NCBI GenBank assembly: GCA_024708885.1 | Contig: JANJXT010000035.1 | Location: 1 to 64,000 of the forward strand | From: Thiobacillus sp. | GTDB lineage: Bacteria > Pseudomonadota > Gammaproteobacteria > Burkholderiales > Thiobacillaceae | DNA length: 64,000 nt | Direction: 5' to 3' | Shown: one piece after another, positions 15,494-25,299 of the stretch | How the letters are laid out: every line of letters begins with the position of its first letter | Position numbering within the stretch: the first letter of the stretch is position 1 | Made by a program: the position numbers and the translations under genes | Notes under the pieces: generated by a model | What the model saw: the letters and a program-made list of their open reading frames with translations, nothing else | The model's database searches: none | Told to the model about the DNA's origin: nothing

Positions 15494-15511
15494 TTGTTAC
15501 ATTTTGCAACG
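15494..15511. promoter_or_regulatory. Candidate enhancer site for the NtrC-type regulator
   Basis: TTGTTACATTTTGCAACG is an imperfect palindrome about 100 bp upstream of the predicted sigma-54 start, a usual place for an enhancer. The reverse complement of 18526-18543, upstream of SulP-2, reads TTGTTTCATAATGCAACA and matches at 14 of 18 positions. It also lies just before the kinase gene. Confidence 0.5.
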
Positions 15512-15529
15512 ACGGGTTAGACTGCAACG

Positions 15530-16978
15530 ATGCACTCGCTCCAGGCCAAGATCGCCCTTGCCTACCTCTCGCTCGCAGCGCTGGTCGTCGGCCTGTCGGC
15601 CGTGGCGCTGTTCGAGCTCGCGCGCATCGAGGCCAAGGTGAACGAGGGCGGCAAGGTCACGGAGCTGTTCGATGCGGCACTGGAGATGCGGCGCTTCGAG
15701 AAGAACTACTTTCTGTATGCGCAGCCCTCCGATCTGGAGGAGCATGGCCGTTTCGTCGCGCGCCTGCGCGAGCTCGCCGAGCGTGACGCAGCCGTGATCG
15801 ACGCCGTCGCGGCGCCGGGCGCGGCGGCGCAATGGGTCGATGCGCTGTCGAGCTATGCGGTCGCGATGGACGCGTACGTGCAGGCGCCGCTCGACGAGGC
15901 CCTCGCGGCGGCGGTGCGCCGCGACGGCTACCGCATCGTCACGCTCGGCGAGCACCTCGCCCAGCGCGAGCGCCGCTCGGTCGACCTCGCGCTGCGCAAG
16001 CACCGGCAGAATTTCAAGTATTTCCTGGTGGCGGTGGCGACCATCCTGGTGCTGACCGGATTCTTTCTCGCGCGCCTCGTCACGCGTCCGCTCAAGGCCA
16101 TGGAGGAGCACATGGAAGCGGTGGCGAGCGGACGGCTGAAGCGGCTGGAGCCGGACAGCCGCGACCGTGAATTCGTTTCCCTCACGGAGGCCTTCAACCA
16201 TGTGCTCGAGGAGCTGGAACGCCGCCAGCACACCCTGGTGCGCTCGGAAAAGCTGGCCTCGCTCGGCACGCTGCTTTCTGGCGTCGCGCACGAACTCAAC
16301 AATCCGCTGTCCAACATTTCATCGTCGGCGCAGATCCTGCGCGAGGATCCCGACCTCGACGCGGGCCTGCGCACCGAGCTGATCGGCGACATCGACGACG
16401 AAACCCTGCGCGCGCGGCACATCGTTCGCGCCCTGCTCGACTATTCGGGCGACCGTGAATTCCGGCCCGCCCCGCTTGCGCTTCCCGAGCTGGTCGAGGA
16501 GACGCTGCGCTTTCTCAAGAACAAGCGCCCGACGGCGGTCGAGGTGCGGGTCGACATCACGCCCGGCCTTGCCATCGTCGCCGACCGCCCGCGCCTGCAG
16601 CAGGTGCTCCTCAACCTCATCCTCAACGCCTACGATGCCATGGGCAGCGCGGGCGTACTGGAAATTTCGGCGCGCCGGCTGAAAACCGGCGAGCGCGACG
16701 ACGATTTTCCCGCGGCGCTCGATGGCTGCCGTGCAGGCGTGCCGGTTGTCGAGATCGAGATCGCCGACGATGGCCCGGGCATTCCGCCGGAGCTCCTCGA
16801 GCGCGTGTTCGACCCCTTCGTGACCACCAAGCCGGTGGGGCATGGCAGTGGACTGGGGCTGTTCGTTGCCTTTGAAATCATCGAAAAACACGGCGGCTGC
16901 ATGGCCGCCGACAACCGGCCCGGCGGCGGGGCGCGTTTTCGCATCCGCCTGCCGGCCGAGCGGAAAGACCTGCCATGA
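15530..16978 (+). CDS. NtrB-type membrane sensor histidine kinase
   Basis: A 482-residue kinase. An N-terminal membrane helix (residues ~7-28) and a second (YFLVAVATILVLTGFFLARLV, ~163-183) bracket a periplasmic helical sensor of about 130 residues. A HAMP segment, the phospho-acceptor site VAHELNNPLSNISSS (His about 254) and a HATPase domain with NLILNAYDAM, DDGPGIPPE and GHGSGLGLF follow. The HELNNPL type usually pairs with NtrC-family regulators, and such a gene lies next, separated by a ~145-bp repeat. The helical sensor resembles those for small ligands. The ligand is unknown; an anion or redox cue is suggested by the neighbours. Confidence 0.87.
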   Translation: MHSLQAKIALAYLSLAALVVGLSAVALFELARIEAKVNEGGKVTELFDAALEMRRFEKNYFLYAQPSDLEEHGRFVARLRELAERDAAVIDAVAAPGAAAQWVDALSSYAVAMDAYVQAPLDEALAAAVRRDGYRIVTLGEHLAQRERRSVDLALRKHRQNFKYFLVAVATILVLTGFFLARLVTRPLKAMEEHMEAVASGRLKRLEPDSRDREFVSLTEAFNHVLEELERRQHTLVRSEKLASLGTLLSGVAHELNNPLSNISSSAQILREDPDLDAGLRTELIGDIDDETLRARHIVRALLDYSGDREFRPAPLALPELVEETLRFLKNKRPTAVEVRVDITPGLAIVADRPRLQQVLLNLILNAYDAMGSAGVLEISARRLKTGERDDDFPAALDGCRAGVPVVEIEIADDGPGIPPELLERVFDPFVTTKPVGHGSGLGLFVAFEIIEKHGGCMAADNRPGGGARFRIRLPAERKDLP

Positions 16979-16992
16979 ACCTGGAAAAATCG

Positions 16993-17138
16993 ATTGAACC
17001 CCAGAGACACGGAGCACAGCGGGCAAAGCCATATGCTTGTTTCGCGGCTCACCCGATGGCTGCGCGGGGAAAAGCGTGGGGATGCCCTGTTTTTCGGGTT
17101 TCTCTGTGCTGCTGTGTCCCTGTGGTGGGGAATGCAGG

Positions 17139-17140
<2 letters not shown>
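16993..17140. repeat. Full copy of the CACAGAG-ended repeat element (copy R2)
   Basis: It runs from ATTGAACCCCAGAGACACGG to CTGTGGTGGGGAATGCAGGA and separates kinase and regulator genes. The whole ~145 bp aligns with the reverse complement of 38703-38853, including a shared internal core (CTCACCCGATGG, CGGGTTTCTCTGTG) and the final GGAATGCAGGAT. The start codon of the regulator lies in its last bases, so the element provides the translation start context. Confidence 0.83.
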
Positions 17141-18491
<1,351 letters not shown>

Positions 18492-18515
18492 AAGGTCTTT
18501 GCAATATCCGGGATT

Positions 18516-18543
18516 TTGGATAAACTGTTGCATTATGAAACAA
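18516..18543 (+). promoter_or_regulatory. Sigma-54-like promoter and overlapping palindrome before SulP-2
   Basis: TTGGATAAACTGTTGCA has GG at 18518-18519, a 10-bp gap and GC at 18530-18531, with a consensus TTGCA at -12 but a weaker -24 box. The predicted start lies near 18543, about 40 nt before the SulP-2 ATG. The palindrome TGTTGCATTATGAAACAA (18526-18543) overlaps the -12 box. Either the palindrome is an operator that competes with RNA polymerase, or one of the two readings is chance. Confidence 0.5.
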
Positions 18544-18583
18544 TCGCGTTTCTTTTCTCAACGTTAGCCCGCCCCCCGTTGCC

Positions 18584-20752
18584 ATGAACCCGCTGCTTTA
18601 TCGACTGTTCCCGTTCCTTCACTGGTTCCCGATCGGCAGCGTCGTGCTGCGCGCGGATCTGATCGCCGGGATCACGGGCGCGCTGGTGCTCGTTCCCAAG
18701 GCGATGGCGTACGCGCAGCTGTCCGGCCTGCCGGTCTACTTCGGCCTGTACACCGCGCTGGTTCCCGCCATCCTCGGCGCCCTGTGGGGCTCGTCGCGCC
18801 AGCTCGCCACCGGCCCGGTGGCGATCATCTCGCTGATGACCGCGGCGGCGCTGACGCCGCTGGCCATCCCCTTCAGCGAGGAGTACATCGGGCTTGCCCT
18901 GCTCTTGACGCTGATGGTCGGCGTCATCCAGTTCGGCCTCGGCGCGTTCAAGCTCGGCGCCATCGTCAACTTCGTCTCGCATCCGGTGATCCTCGGCTTC
19001 ATGAACGCGGCGGCGATCATCATCGCCCTGTCCCAGCTCGACCTCCTGCTCGGCATTACCAAAGGCCGCAGCGACTCCTTCCTGGTCGACATCTGGGAGA
19101 TGTTCGGCAACCTGCCGCAGACCCACCTGCCGACGCTGGTGATGTCGGTGTTCGCGCTCGCGCTGATGCTGGTGCTGAAGAAGATCAAGCTGCTGTCGAA
19201 GCCGAGCGTGCTGGTCGCGGTGGTGATCACCACCCTGGTCAGCTACGCGATCGGTTTCGCCCACAAGACCTCGGGCACCGATGCGCACATCGCCGACCCC
19301 GCGACGCGCACGCTGGTGGCCGACTACGTCGTGGCGCAGGAGCGGGCCGCGGCCTTGCAGGCCGACATCACGGAAAAGGGCACGCAGCTGCGCCAGATCG
19401 AGAAGACGGGCGACGCGTTCGCCGCCACCGAACTGCGCTACCGCATCGACATGATGAAGCTTGAAGCCGGCACGCTCGAAGCCCAGAACAAGCAGAGCCT
19501 CGCCCACCTGCGCAAGCTCAACTTCGTGCGCGCCGACGCCCCCGAAACGCAGAGCGCGATGCTGTATCTGGAGGGTCAGGTGCCGGCGGGGCTGGCCACC
19601 GACGGCAACCACTGGCACATCAAGAAAATCGAGGACGGCAAGATGAACCTCACCGGCGGCGGCGACGTCGTCGGCAACATCCCGGCCGGCCTGCCGTCCT
19701 TCCGCCTGCCGACGCTGTCGTTCGACGCCGTGCTGCAACTGCTGTCGGCGGCGTTCATCATCGCGCTGGTGGCTTTCATGGAGTGCATTTCCATGGCCAA
19801 GGCACTCGCGGCACGCACCAAGCAGCGCCTCGACCCCAACCAGGAACTGATCGGCCAGGGCATCGCCAACATGGGGGGTGCGTTCTTCCAGTCCTACCCC
19901 GCGACCGGCTCCTTCACGGGCTCGGCGATCAACCTGCAGGCGGGCGCGCAGACCGGCTTCGCCATGGTGTTCAACGGCCTGTTCGTCGGCCTGACGCTGC
20001 TGTTCTTCACCCCCTACCTCTACCACCTGCCCAAGGCGACCCTGGGTGTCATCATCCTGCTCGCGGTCACCAGCCTCGTCACCCCGGCGGCGTTGAAGCA
20101 CACGTGGAAGGCGAACAAGGCCGACGGCTTGGTGGCGGGCGTGACCTTCGTCGTCACCCTGCTGGCCGCGCCGCATCTCGACAAGGGCATTCTCATCGGC
20201 GCGGCGCTGGCGCTGGCGCTCTACCTGTACCGCACCATGAAGCCCAGGGTTGCCCAGCTTGGCCGCTATTCCGACGGCACCCTGCGCGACGTCAAGGTCA
20301 ACCCCGACCTGCCGACCAGCGAACACGTCGTCGCGATGCGCTTCGACGGCCAGCTCTACTTCGCCAACGTCGCCTACTTCGAGGAGACGGTGCTCGAAAC
20401 CATGGCCGCCCATCCGAAGGCGAAGTACCTCCTGGTGGTCGCCGACGGCATCAACCAGCTCGATGCCACGGGCGAGGAAGCGCTGCGGCAGATCTACGAG
20501 CGCCTGCACGAGAACGGCGTCGCCCTGGTGTTCTCCGGTCTCAAGCGCCAGGTGCTCGACGTCATGCGCAATACCGGCCTGCTTGTCGAGATCGGCGAAA
20601 AGCACGTCTTTCCGAACGAAGATTTCGCGCTGGCCGCGATCTACGAGTGGCTGGGGGACGCCGGCAAGGGCGACCTGTTCTGCCCGGTGAAGCCGGCAGA
20701 GCTTTCGGCGGGGGGCGCGTCCGCCGAGCCGGCGCTGGCGGTCAAGGTCTAG
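18584..20752 (+). CDS. SulP/SLC26 transporter with a large coiled-coil insert (SulP-2)
   Basis: A 722-residue SulP protein, longer than usual. The N-terminal transport domain shows GLPVYFGLYTALVPAILGALWGSS and SHPVILGFMNAAAI. Then residues ~226-363 form a hydrophilic segment that is rich in charged heptads (VAQERAAALQADITEKGTQL, ATELRYRIDMMKLEAG) where other SulP proteins have a short loop. Transport motifs resume with GNIPAGLPSF and DPNQELIGQGIANMGGAFFQ. A STAS domain lies at about 575-690. It follows the NtrC-type regulator and is probably its target. The insert is likely on one side of the membrane and may act as a sensor or dimerisation device. The substrate is not known. Confidence 0.88.
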   Translation: MNPLLYRLFPFLHWFPIGSVVLRADLIAGITGALVLVPKAMAYAQLSGLPVYFGLYTALVPAILGALWGSSRQLATGPVAIISLMTAAALTPLAIPFSEEYIGLALLLTLMVGVIQFGLGAFKLGAIVNFVSHPVILGFMNAAAIIIALSQLDLLLGITKGRSDSFLVDIWEMFGNLPQTHLPTLVMSVFALALMLVLKKIKLLSKPSVLVAVVITTLVSYAIGFAHKTSGTDAHIADPATRTLVADYVVAQERAAALQADITEKGTQLRQIEKTGDAFAATELRYRIDMMKLEAGTLEAQNKQSLAHLRKLNFVRADAPETQSAMLYLEGQVPAGLATDGNHWHIKKIEDGKMNLTGGGDVVGNIPAGLPSFRLPTLSFDAVLQLLSAAFIIALVAFMECISMAKALAARTKQRLDPNQELIGQGIANMGGAFFQSYPATGSFTGSAINLQAGAQTGFAMVFNGLFVGLTLLFFTPYLYHLPKATLGVIILLAVTSLVTPAALKHTWKANKADGLVAGVTFVVTLLAAPHLDKGILIGAALALALYLYRTMKPRVAQLGRYSDGTLRDVKVNPDLPTSEHVVAMRFDGQLYFANVAYFEETVLETMAAHPKAKYLLVVADGINQLDATGEEALRQIYERLHENGVALVFSGLKRQVLDVMRNTGLLVEIGEKHVFPNEDFALAAIYEWLGDAGKGDLFCPVKPAELSAGGASAEPALAVKV

Positions 20753-20840
20753 CAGCCTGTCGGGCCTCCCGCGCCCCGCGTGAAGACCGGCCGGCTTGTG
20801 CCAGAATGAACGATCCTGACGTACTGATGCGGAGGTGACC

Positions 20841-21332
20841 ATGCCTGAGCTACAGCCTTACCGACGGATACTTGCCTTGATCCGCTTCGACGCCACCGAT
20901 GGCGTCACGGCCGAGAAGGCCCTGCTGCTGGCGCGTCTGAACCGGGCTCAGCTGGATTTTCTTCACCTCATCGAACCCGATGGCGCACTCGACGGTGGCT
21001 ATGCCCGCAGCGGCACCGAGGCCGCCGCGCGCGCGCTCGAAGCCGCCTCGCTGCGGCGGCTGAACTTCCTTGCGGCCCAGCTCGGTGCCGGGGAAACCGG
21101 CTGCAACGCGGTCTACGGCCCGCCCCGGCAGGCCTTCCAGCGCCATGTCGCGGCCTGGCAACCCGACCTCGTCGTGGTAGGCGAGCCGTCGGACTATGTC
21201 GATGGCCCGCACGACGTCCTCGTGCTCTCGGCCGCCAGACCGCCGCGCCGCGGACGCTGGCGCGACCTGCTGATGGGGCTGTTCGGCGCGCGCCCCCTGC
21301 TGCGGGTGCACACCATGTTCTGGCGGGGGTAG
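20841..21332 (+). CDS. USP-like protein paired with SulP-2
   Basis: A 163-residue soluble protein with a USP-like start (YRRILALIRFDATDGVTAEKALLLARLNRAQLDFLHLI) and a central strand (PDLVVVGEPSDYVDGPHDVLVLS). The strong ribosome site GGAGGTGACC precedes ATG 20841, which I prefer to the GTG at 20835. It lies 88 bp after SulP-2. Its first ~50 residues are nearly identical to the protein encoded at 25292 behind SulP-3, so these are paralogues. No ATP-binding glycine loop is obvious. It probably modulates or reports on the transporter; this is inference from repeated pairing. Confidence 0.72.
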   Translation: MPELQPYRRILALIRFDATDGVTAEKALLLARLNRAQLDFLHLIEPDGALDGGYARSGTEAAARALEAASLRRLNFLAAQLGAGETGCNAVYGPPRQAFQRHVAAWQPDLVVVGEPSDYVDGPHDVLVLSAARPPRRGRWRDLLMGLFGARPLLRVHTMFWRG

Positions 21333-21380
21333 GGGCCGGGGGCGCGGCCCGCGGTTTCAACGCGAAACGCGCGAAGCGTC

Positions 21381-21413
21381 TTGACGTTTTCTTGACGGAG
21401 GATGCCCTACACT
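21381..21413 (+). promoter_or_regulatory. TTGACG direct-repeat promoter of the OmpR-type system
   Basis: TTGACG at 21381 and again at 21392 (11-bp period), then exactly 10 bp to a -10 box TACACT (21408-21413). No proper -35 box exists at 17 bp. This is the geometry of PhoB-type activated promoters, in which the second repeat replaces the -35 box. The gene start is at 21445. The most likely protein is the regulator encoded here (autoregulation). Confidence 0.7.
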
Positions 21414-21444
21414 GACGGGGGTTTCACGCGTTTATTCCTCCGCC

Positions 21445-22146
21445 ATGACATCGAGCCGTTCCCTGCGCATCCTCGTCATCGAGGACAACCCCGACCTCGC
21501 CGCCAACGTGTGCGACTTTCTCGAGGCCAAGGGCCATGTCGCCGATGTCGCGGGCGACGGCATCACCGGTCTGCACCTGGCGGTGACCCACGACTACGAC
21601 GCCATCGTGCTCGACATCGTGCTGCCGGGCATGGATGGCTTCACGCTGTGCCGCAAGTATCGGGAAGAGGCGCGGCGCAGCACGCCGGTGCTCATGCTCA
21701 CCGCCCGCGATGCGCTCGACGACCGCGTGGCCGGTCTCGAATGCGGGGCCGACGACTATGTGCTCAAGCCCTTCGCGCTGCGCGAACTGGAAGCGCGCCT
21801 GCTGGCGCTGGTGCGCCGCTCGAAAAGCGCGATGACGCCGTCCGCGCTGCGGGTGGGCGACCTGGAATTCGACCCCGCGCTGGTGCGTGCGCGGCGCGGC
21901 ACACGCGTGATCGCGCTCTCGGCCACACCGTTGAAGCTCTTGGACACCCTGATGCGCGCGTCGCCGCGCGTGGTCCGGCGCGAGGAACTGGAACGCGCGG
22001 TATGGGGCGAGGCGCCGCCTGATTCGGACGCGCTGCGCTCGCACATGCACACGCTGCGCGCGGCGGTCGACGGCGCGGATGAGGTGCCCCTGATCCATAC
22101 CGTCCGCGGCATCGGTTACCGCATCGCTGCACCCGATGCGCTTTAG
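21445..22146 (+). CDS. OmpR-family response regulator
   Basis: A 233-residue regulator. The receiver has ILVIEDNPDLAANV, the phospho-acceptor in AIVLDIVLPGMDG and the conserved lysine in VLKPF. The C-terminal winged helix includes LSATPLKLLDTLMRASPRVVRREELERAVWG and the end motif HTVRGIGYRI. Its stop lies inside the following kinase gene (11-bp overlap). TTGACG direct repeats in front of it and of SulP-3 are the best candidates for its binding site. It is distinct from the NtrC-type system 3 kb upstream. Confidence 0.93.
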   Translation: MTSSRSLRILVIEDNPDLAANVCDFLEAKGHVADVAGDGITGLHLAVTHDYDAIVLDIVLPGMDGFTLCRKYREEARRSTPVLMLTARDALDDRVAGLECGADDYVLKPFALRELEARLLALVRRSKSAMTPSALRVGDLEFDPALVRARRGTRVIALSATPLKLLDTLMRASPRVVRREELERAVWGEAPPDSDALRSHMHTLRAAVDGADEVPLIHTVRGIGYRIAAPDAL

Positions 22147-23401
22147 CCGCAGCCTGCGCTTTCGCGTCGCCACCGCGTTTGCCGTCACCGGCGGCATCAT
22201 CAGCCTGGTCGCGGCCTTCGGCCTCTATCTCGGGGTGCGCGACGCCGGCGAGCGTCTCATCGACGAAACGCTGAAGGCGGAAATCCAGGATTACCTCGCG
22301 CGCCGCAGCCGCAATCCGGACTCGCATCCGCCTTCGACCGCCACCCTGCTCGGCTATGCGCTGCCGGGGCGAGCGGGCGAGGCGCCGCCGCCGGACGCCA
22401 TCGCCCGGCTGCCGCCCGGAATGCACGAAATCGGGCTTGACGGCGTGTTCTACCGCGTCGCCATCGCCGAGCGCGATGGCAGCCGTTATTTTCTGCTCTA
22501 CGACGAAACCTATTTCCGCAAGAAGCAGGCCGGCCTCATTCTCTATCTCGCCGTCTTCGTCACGCTGATGACGCTGCTTTCCGGGGCCCTGGCGCTGTGG
22601 CTCGCCGAGCGCGTGATCGAGCCGGTGAAGGAACTGGCGCGGCGGGTGCGCAGCGTGCGGCCGGACGCCCACCCCGAACCGCTCACCGAGGATTTTCCCC
22701 ACGACGAGGTGGGCGAGCTGGCGCATGCCTTCGAACAGGCGTTCGAGCGGCTGGCAAGCTTCATCGACCGCGAGCGCGCCTTCACCGCCGACGTCTCGCA
22801 CGAACTGCGCACGCCCATCGCGGTGATCCGCGGCGCGGCGGAGGTGCTGCTCGCCGATGCCGCGCGCCCGCAAAAGGACCGCCAGCGCATCGAGCGCATC
22901 GAGCGCGGCGCGGCCGACATGGCCGACCTGTCGACCGCGCTTCTGGCCATGGCGCGCGAGCGCGACGACGAGCGGCGCGAGCCGGTCGATCTGGCCGCGC
23001 TCGTCGAGGCATCGGTCGACAAGCATCGGCATCTGCTGGGCACGCGGCCGGTGGACGTGATCCTTGAATTCGACGCGCAGCCGCGCGTTGCCGCCGACGC
23101 GAACCTGCTTGCGATCGTCGTCGCCAACCTGCTGCGCAACAGCTTCACCTATACCGAGCGCGGCAGCGTGAAGATCCGCCTCGCCGCCGGCACGCTCGCC
23201 ATCGAGGATACCGGTCTCGGCATTCCGCGCGAGGCGCTCGGCAAGGTATTTCAGCGCCTCTACAAGGGCGCGCACAGCGAGGGCGCGGGCATCGGCCTGT
23301 CGCTGGTGAAGAAGATCTGCGAGCGGTACGGCTGGTCGGTCGCGCTCGACAGCACGGAGGGGCAGGGCACCCGCGCGGTACTGAAATTTGACGGCGTTTG
23401 A
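22136..23401 (+). CDS. Sensor histidine kinase of the OmpR-type system
   Basis: A 421-residue kinase with two membrane helices (about residues 12-33 and 138-160) around a ~100-residue periplasmic sensor. A HAMP segment, the site FTADVSHELRTPIAVI (His about 222) and a HATPase domain with NLLRNSFTYTERG, IEDTGLGIP and GAGIGLSL follow. It overlaps the regulator gene by 11 bp, so both are made together. The sensor part has no motif I recognise. The next gene, SulP-3, has its own repeat-type promoter inside and after the end of this gene. Confidence 0.9.
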   Translation: MRFSRSLRFRVATAFAVTGGIISLVAAFGLYLGVRDAGERLIDETLKAEIQDYLARRSRNPDSHPPSTATLLGYALPGRAGEAPPPDAIARLPPGMHEIGLDGVFYRVAIAERDGSRYFLLYDETYFRKKQAGLILYLAVFVTLMTLLSGALALWLAERVIEPVKELARRVRSVRPDAHPEPLTEDFPHDEVGELAHAFEQAFERLASFIDRERAFTADVSHELRTPIAVIRGAAEVLLADAARPQKDRQRIERIERGAADMADLSTALLAMARERDDERREPVDLAALVEASVDKHRHLLGTRPVDVILEFDAQPRVAADANLLAIVVANLLRNSFTYTERGSVKIRLAAGTLAIEDTGLGIPREALGKVFQRLYKGAHSEGAGIGLSLVKKICERYGWSVALDSTEGQGTRAVLKFDGV

Positions 23402-23452
23402 CGCGTTCATCACGCGCGCTTGACGTGCCCGTGACGCGGGTCGGGATATATA
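23388..23452 (+). promoter_or_regulatory. TTGACG repeat ladder and promoter of SulP-3
   Basis: TTGACG at 23388 and 23398, a weak ATCACG at 23409, TTGACG at 23420 and GTGACG at 23431. The last four are in 11-bp phase. Exactly 10 bp after the last repeat comes the -10 box TATATA (23447-23452). The layout is the same as at 21381-21413, so the same regulator is expected to activate SulP-3. The start codon is at 23473. Confidence 0.72.
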
Positions 23453-23472
23453 TGTCAGGGTTTCCCTGACGC

Positions 23473-25299
23473 ATGCGATCCGCGATGTCTTTGCCCGCCT
23501 CTCCTGCCCTGCCTGTCTGGCTCAGGCCATTCACCGCATTCCTCCTGTGGTGGCCGCGCGTCAATCGCGCCACCGTGCGGGTCGACGCCATGGCGGGTCT
23601 CACCGGCGCGCTGGTCGCGTTGCCGCAGGGGGTGGCGTTTGCGACCATCGCCGGCATGCCGCCCGAATACGGGCTCTACGCCGGCATGGTGCCGGCGATC
23701 GTCGCCGCCTTGTTCGGATCCAGCTGGCACCTCGTGTCGGGGCCGACCACCGCGGCGTCGATCGTGCTGTTCTCGGTGCTCGCGCCGCACGCCGAACCGG
23801 GCAGCGCCGAGTACGTGCGGCTGGCGCTGACGCTGACCTTCATGGTCGGTGCGATCCAGCTCGTCATGGGGCTCGCCAAGCTCGGCACCCTGGTGAACTT
23901 CATCTCCCATTCGGTGGTGACCGGCTTCACCGCCGGCGCGGCCATTCTCATCGCCACCAACCAGGTCAAGCATTTCACCGGCCAGGCGATCCCGCGCGGG
24001 GCGTCGTTCGCCGACACCTGGACGCACGCCTTCACGCGCATGGATGAAATCAATGCCGCGATCGTCGCCACCGGCCTCTTCACGCTGCTGCTCGGCATCG
24101 CGGTCAAGCGCTGGCTGCCGAAGCTGCCCTACATGATCGTGGCCATGCTGGGCGGCGCGATCGCCGGCGCCGTGCTCGCCGCCTGGTTCGGCGTTGCGCT
24201 CCCAACTGTCGGGGCGCTGCCCGCGAGCCTGCCGCCGCTGTCGATGCCGGCATTCGACGCGGAGAGCATCCGCGCGGTCGCCTCGGGCGTGATCGCCGTC
24301 ACCTTGCTGGCGCTGACCGAGGCGGTATCCATTGCGCGGGCGCTTGCCGCGCGCTCCGGCCAGCACGTCGACGGCAACCAGGAATTCGTCGGGCAGGGTC
24401 TGTCCAACATCGCCGGCGCGTTCTTCTCCGGCTACGTCGCCACCGGTTCGTTCAACCGCAGCGGCGTCAACTATGCAGCCGGCGCGAAGACACCGGTGGC
24501 GGCCATGCTGGCGGGGGTGTTCCTGCTGGTGCTGGTGCTGTTCGTCGCCCCCTGGGCGCAATACCTGCCGAACGCCGCGATGGCGGGCATTCTCTTCCTG
24601 GTCGCGTGGGGCCTGATCGACTTCGACGAGATCGCCCATACCATCCGGAGCAGCCGCCAGGAAACCGCGATCATGGCCGCCACCTTCGCGGCGACGCTCT
24701 TCCTTACCCTGGAGGAGGCCATCATCATCGGCGTGCTGGCTTCGCTGGCGATCTACCTGTCGCGCACCTCCAAACCGCAGGTGCGGGTGCGCGCCCCCGA
24801 CCCGCACCACACGAAGCGCCATTTCACCGACGCCCAGAATGCGCCGCAATGTCCGCAGCTGCGCTTCGTGCGCATCGACGGCTCGCTGTTCTTTGGCGCC
24901 ACCTCGCACATCCGCGAAGCGCTCGCGCAGCAGGATCAGCACGCGCCCGGCCAGAAGCACGTCGCGGTGGTCGCGCATGCGATCAACTTTGTCGACCTCG
25001 CCGGCGCCCACTATCTTGCCGAGGAAGCCGAGCGCCGGCGCAGCGAGGGCGGCGGCCTGTACTTCATCCGCGTGAAGGACACGGTGCAGGAACAGCTCGC
25101 GGAGAGCGGCGCGTTGAAACACATCGGTGGCGTCAACATCTTCGATTCCAAGACCGAGGCGATTGCCGCGATCCACAAGCGGCTCGATCCCGCCGTATGC
25201 CGCACCTGCCAGGCGCGCATCTTCCGCGAGTGCCAGGGCGGCAGCGTGGCGCAAGCGCATGTTTCCGATGTCCTCTTGAGGCCCCTGTCCCATGCCTGA
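23473..25299 (+). CDS. SulP/SLC26 transporter with STAS domain and cysteine tail (SulP-3)
   Basis: A 608-residue SulP protein. Motifs include GMPPEYGLYAGMVPAIVAALFGSS, SHSVVTGFTAGAAILIATNQ and DGNQEFVGQGLSNIAGAFFSGY, followed by a STAS domain (about 455-560). The last 35 residues carry a cysteine cluster, CRTCQARIFREC (C576, C579, C587), that could bind metal or sense redox state. Expression is probably under the OmpR-type system. Its stop overlaps the ATG of the USP-like gene, so transporter and USP partner are translationally coupled. It lacks the coiled-coil insert of SulP-2. The substrate (sulfate, bicarbonate or other) is open. Confidence 0.88.
   Translation: MRSAMSLPASPALPVWLRPFTAFLLWWPRVNRATVRVDAMAGLTGALVALPQGVAFATIAGMPPEYGLYAGMVPAIVAALFGSSWHLVSGPTTAASIVLFSVLAPHAEPGSAEYVRLALTLTFMVGAIQLVMGLAKLGTLVNFISHSVVTGFTAGAAILIATNQVKHFTGQAIPRGASFADTWTHAFTRMDEINAAIVATGLFTLLLGIAVKRWLPKLPYMIVAMLGGAIAGAVLAAWFGVALPTVGALPASLPPLSMPAFDAESIRAVASGVIAVTLLALTEAVSIARALAARSGQHVDGNQEFVGQGLSNIAGAFFSGYVATGSFNRSGVNYAAGAKTPVAAMLAGVFLLVLVLFVAPWAQYLPNAAMAGILFLVAWGLIDFDEIAHTIRSSRQETAIMAATFAATLFLTLEEAIIIGVLASLAIYLSRTSKPQVRVRAPDPHHTKRHFTDAQNAPQCPQLRFVRIDGSLFFGATSHIREALAQQDQHAPGQKHVAVVAHAINFVDLAGAHYLAEEAERRRSEGGGLYFIRVKDTVQEQLAESGALKHIGGVNIFDSKTEAIAAIHKRLDPAVCRTCQARIFRECQGGSVAQAHVSDVLLRPLSHA

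Noticed and set aside
18584-25299. SulP-2 and SulP-3 as a recent tandem duplication
   Set aside because: Only the downstream USP-like genes are near-identical at their starts; the transporters differ in length, insert and tail, so they are distant paralogues.
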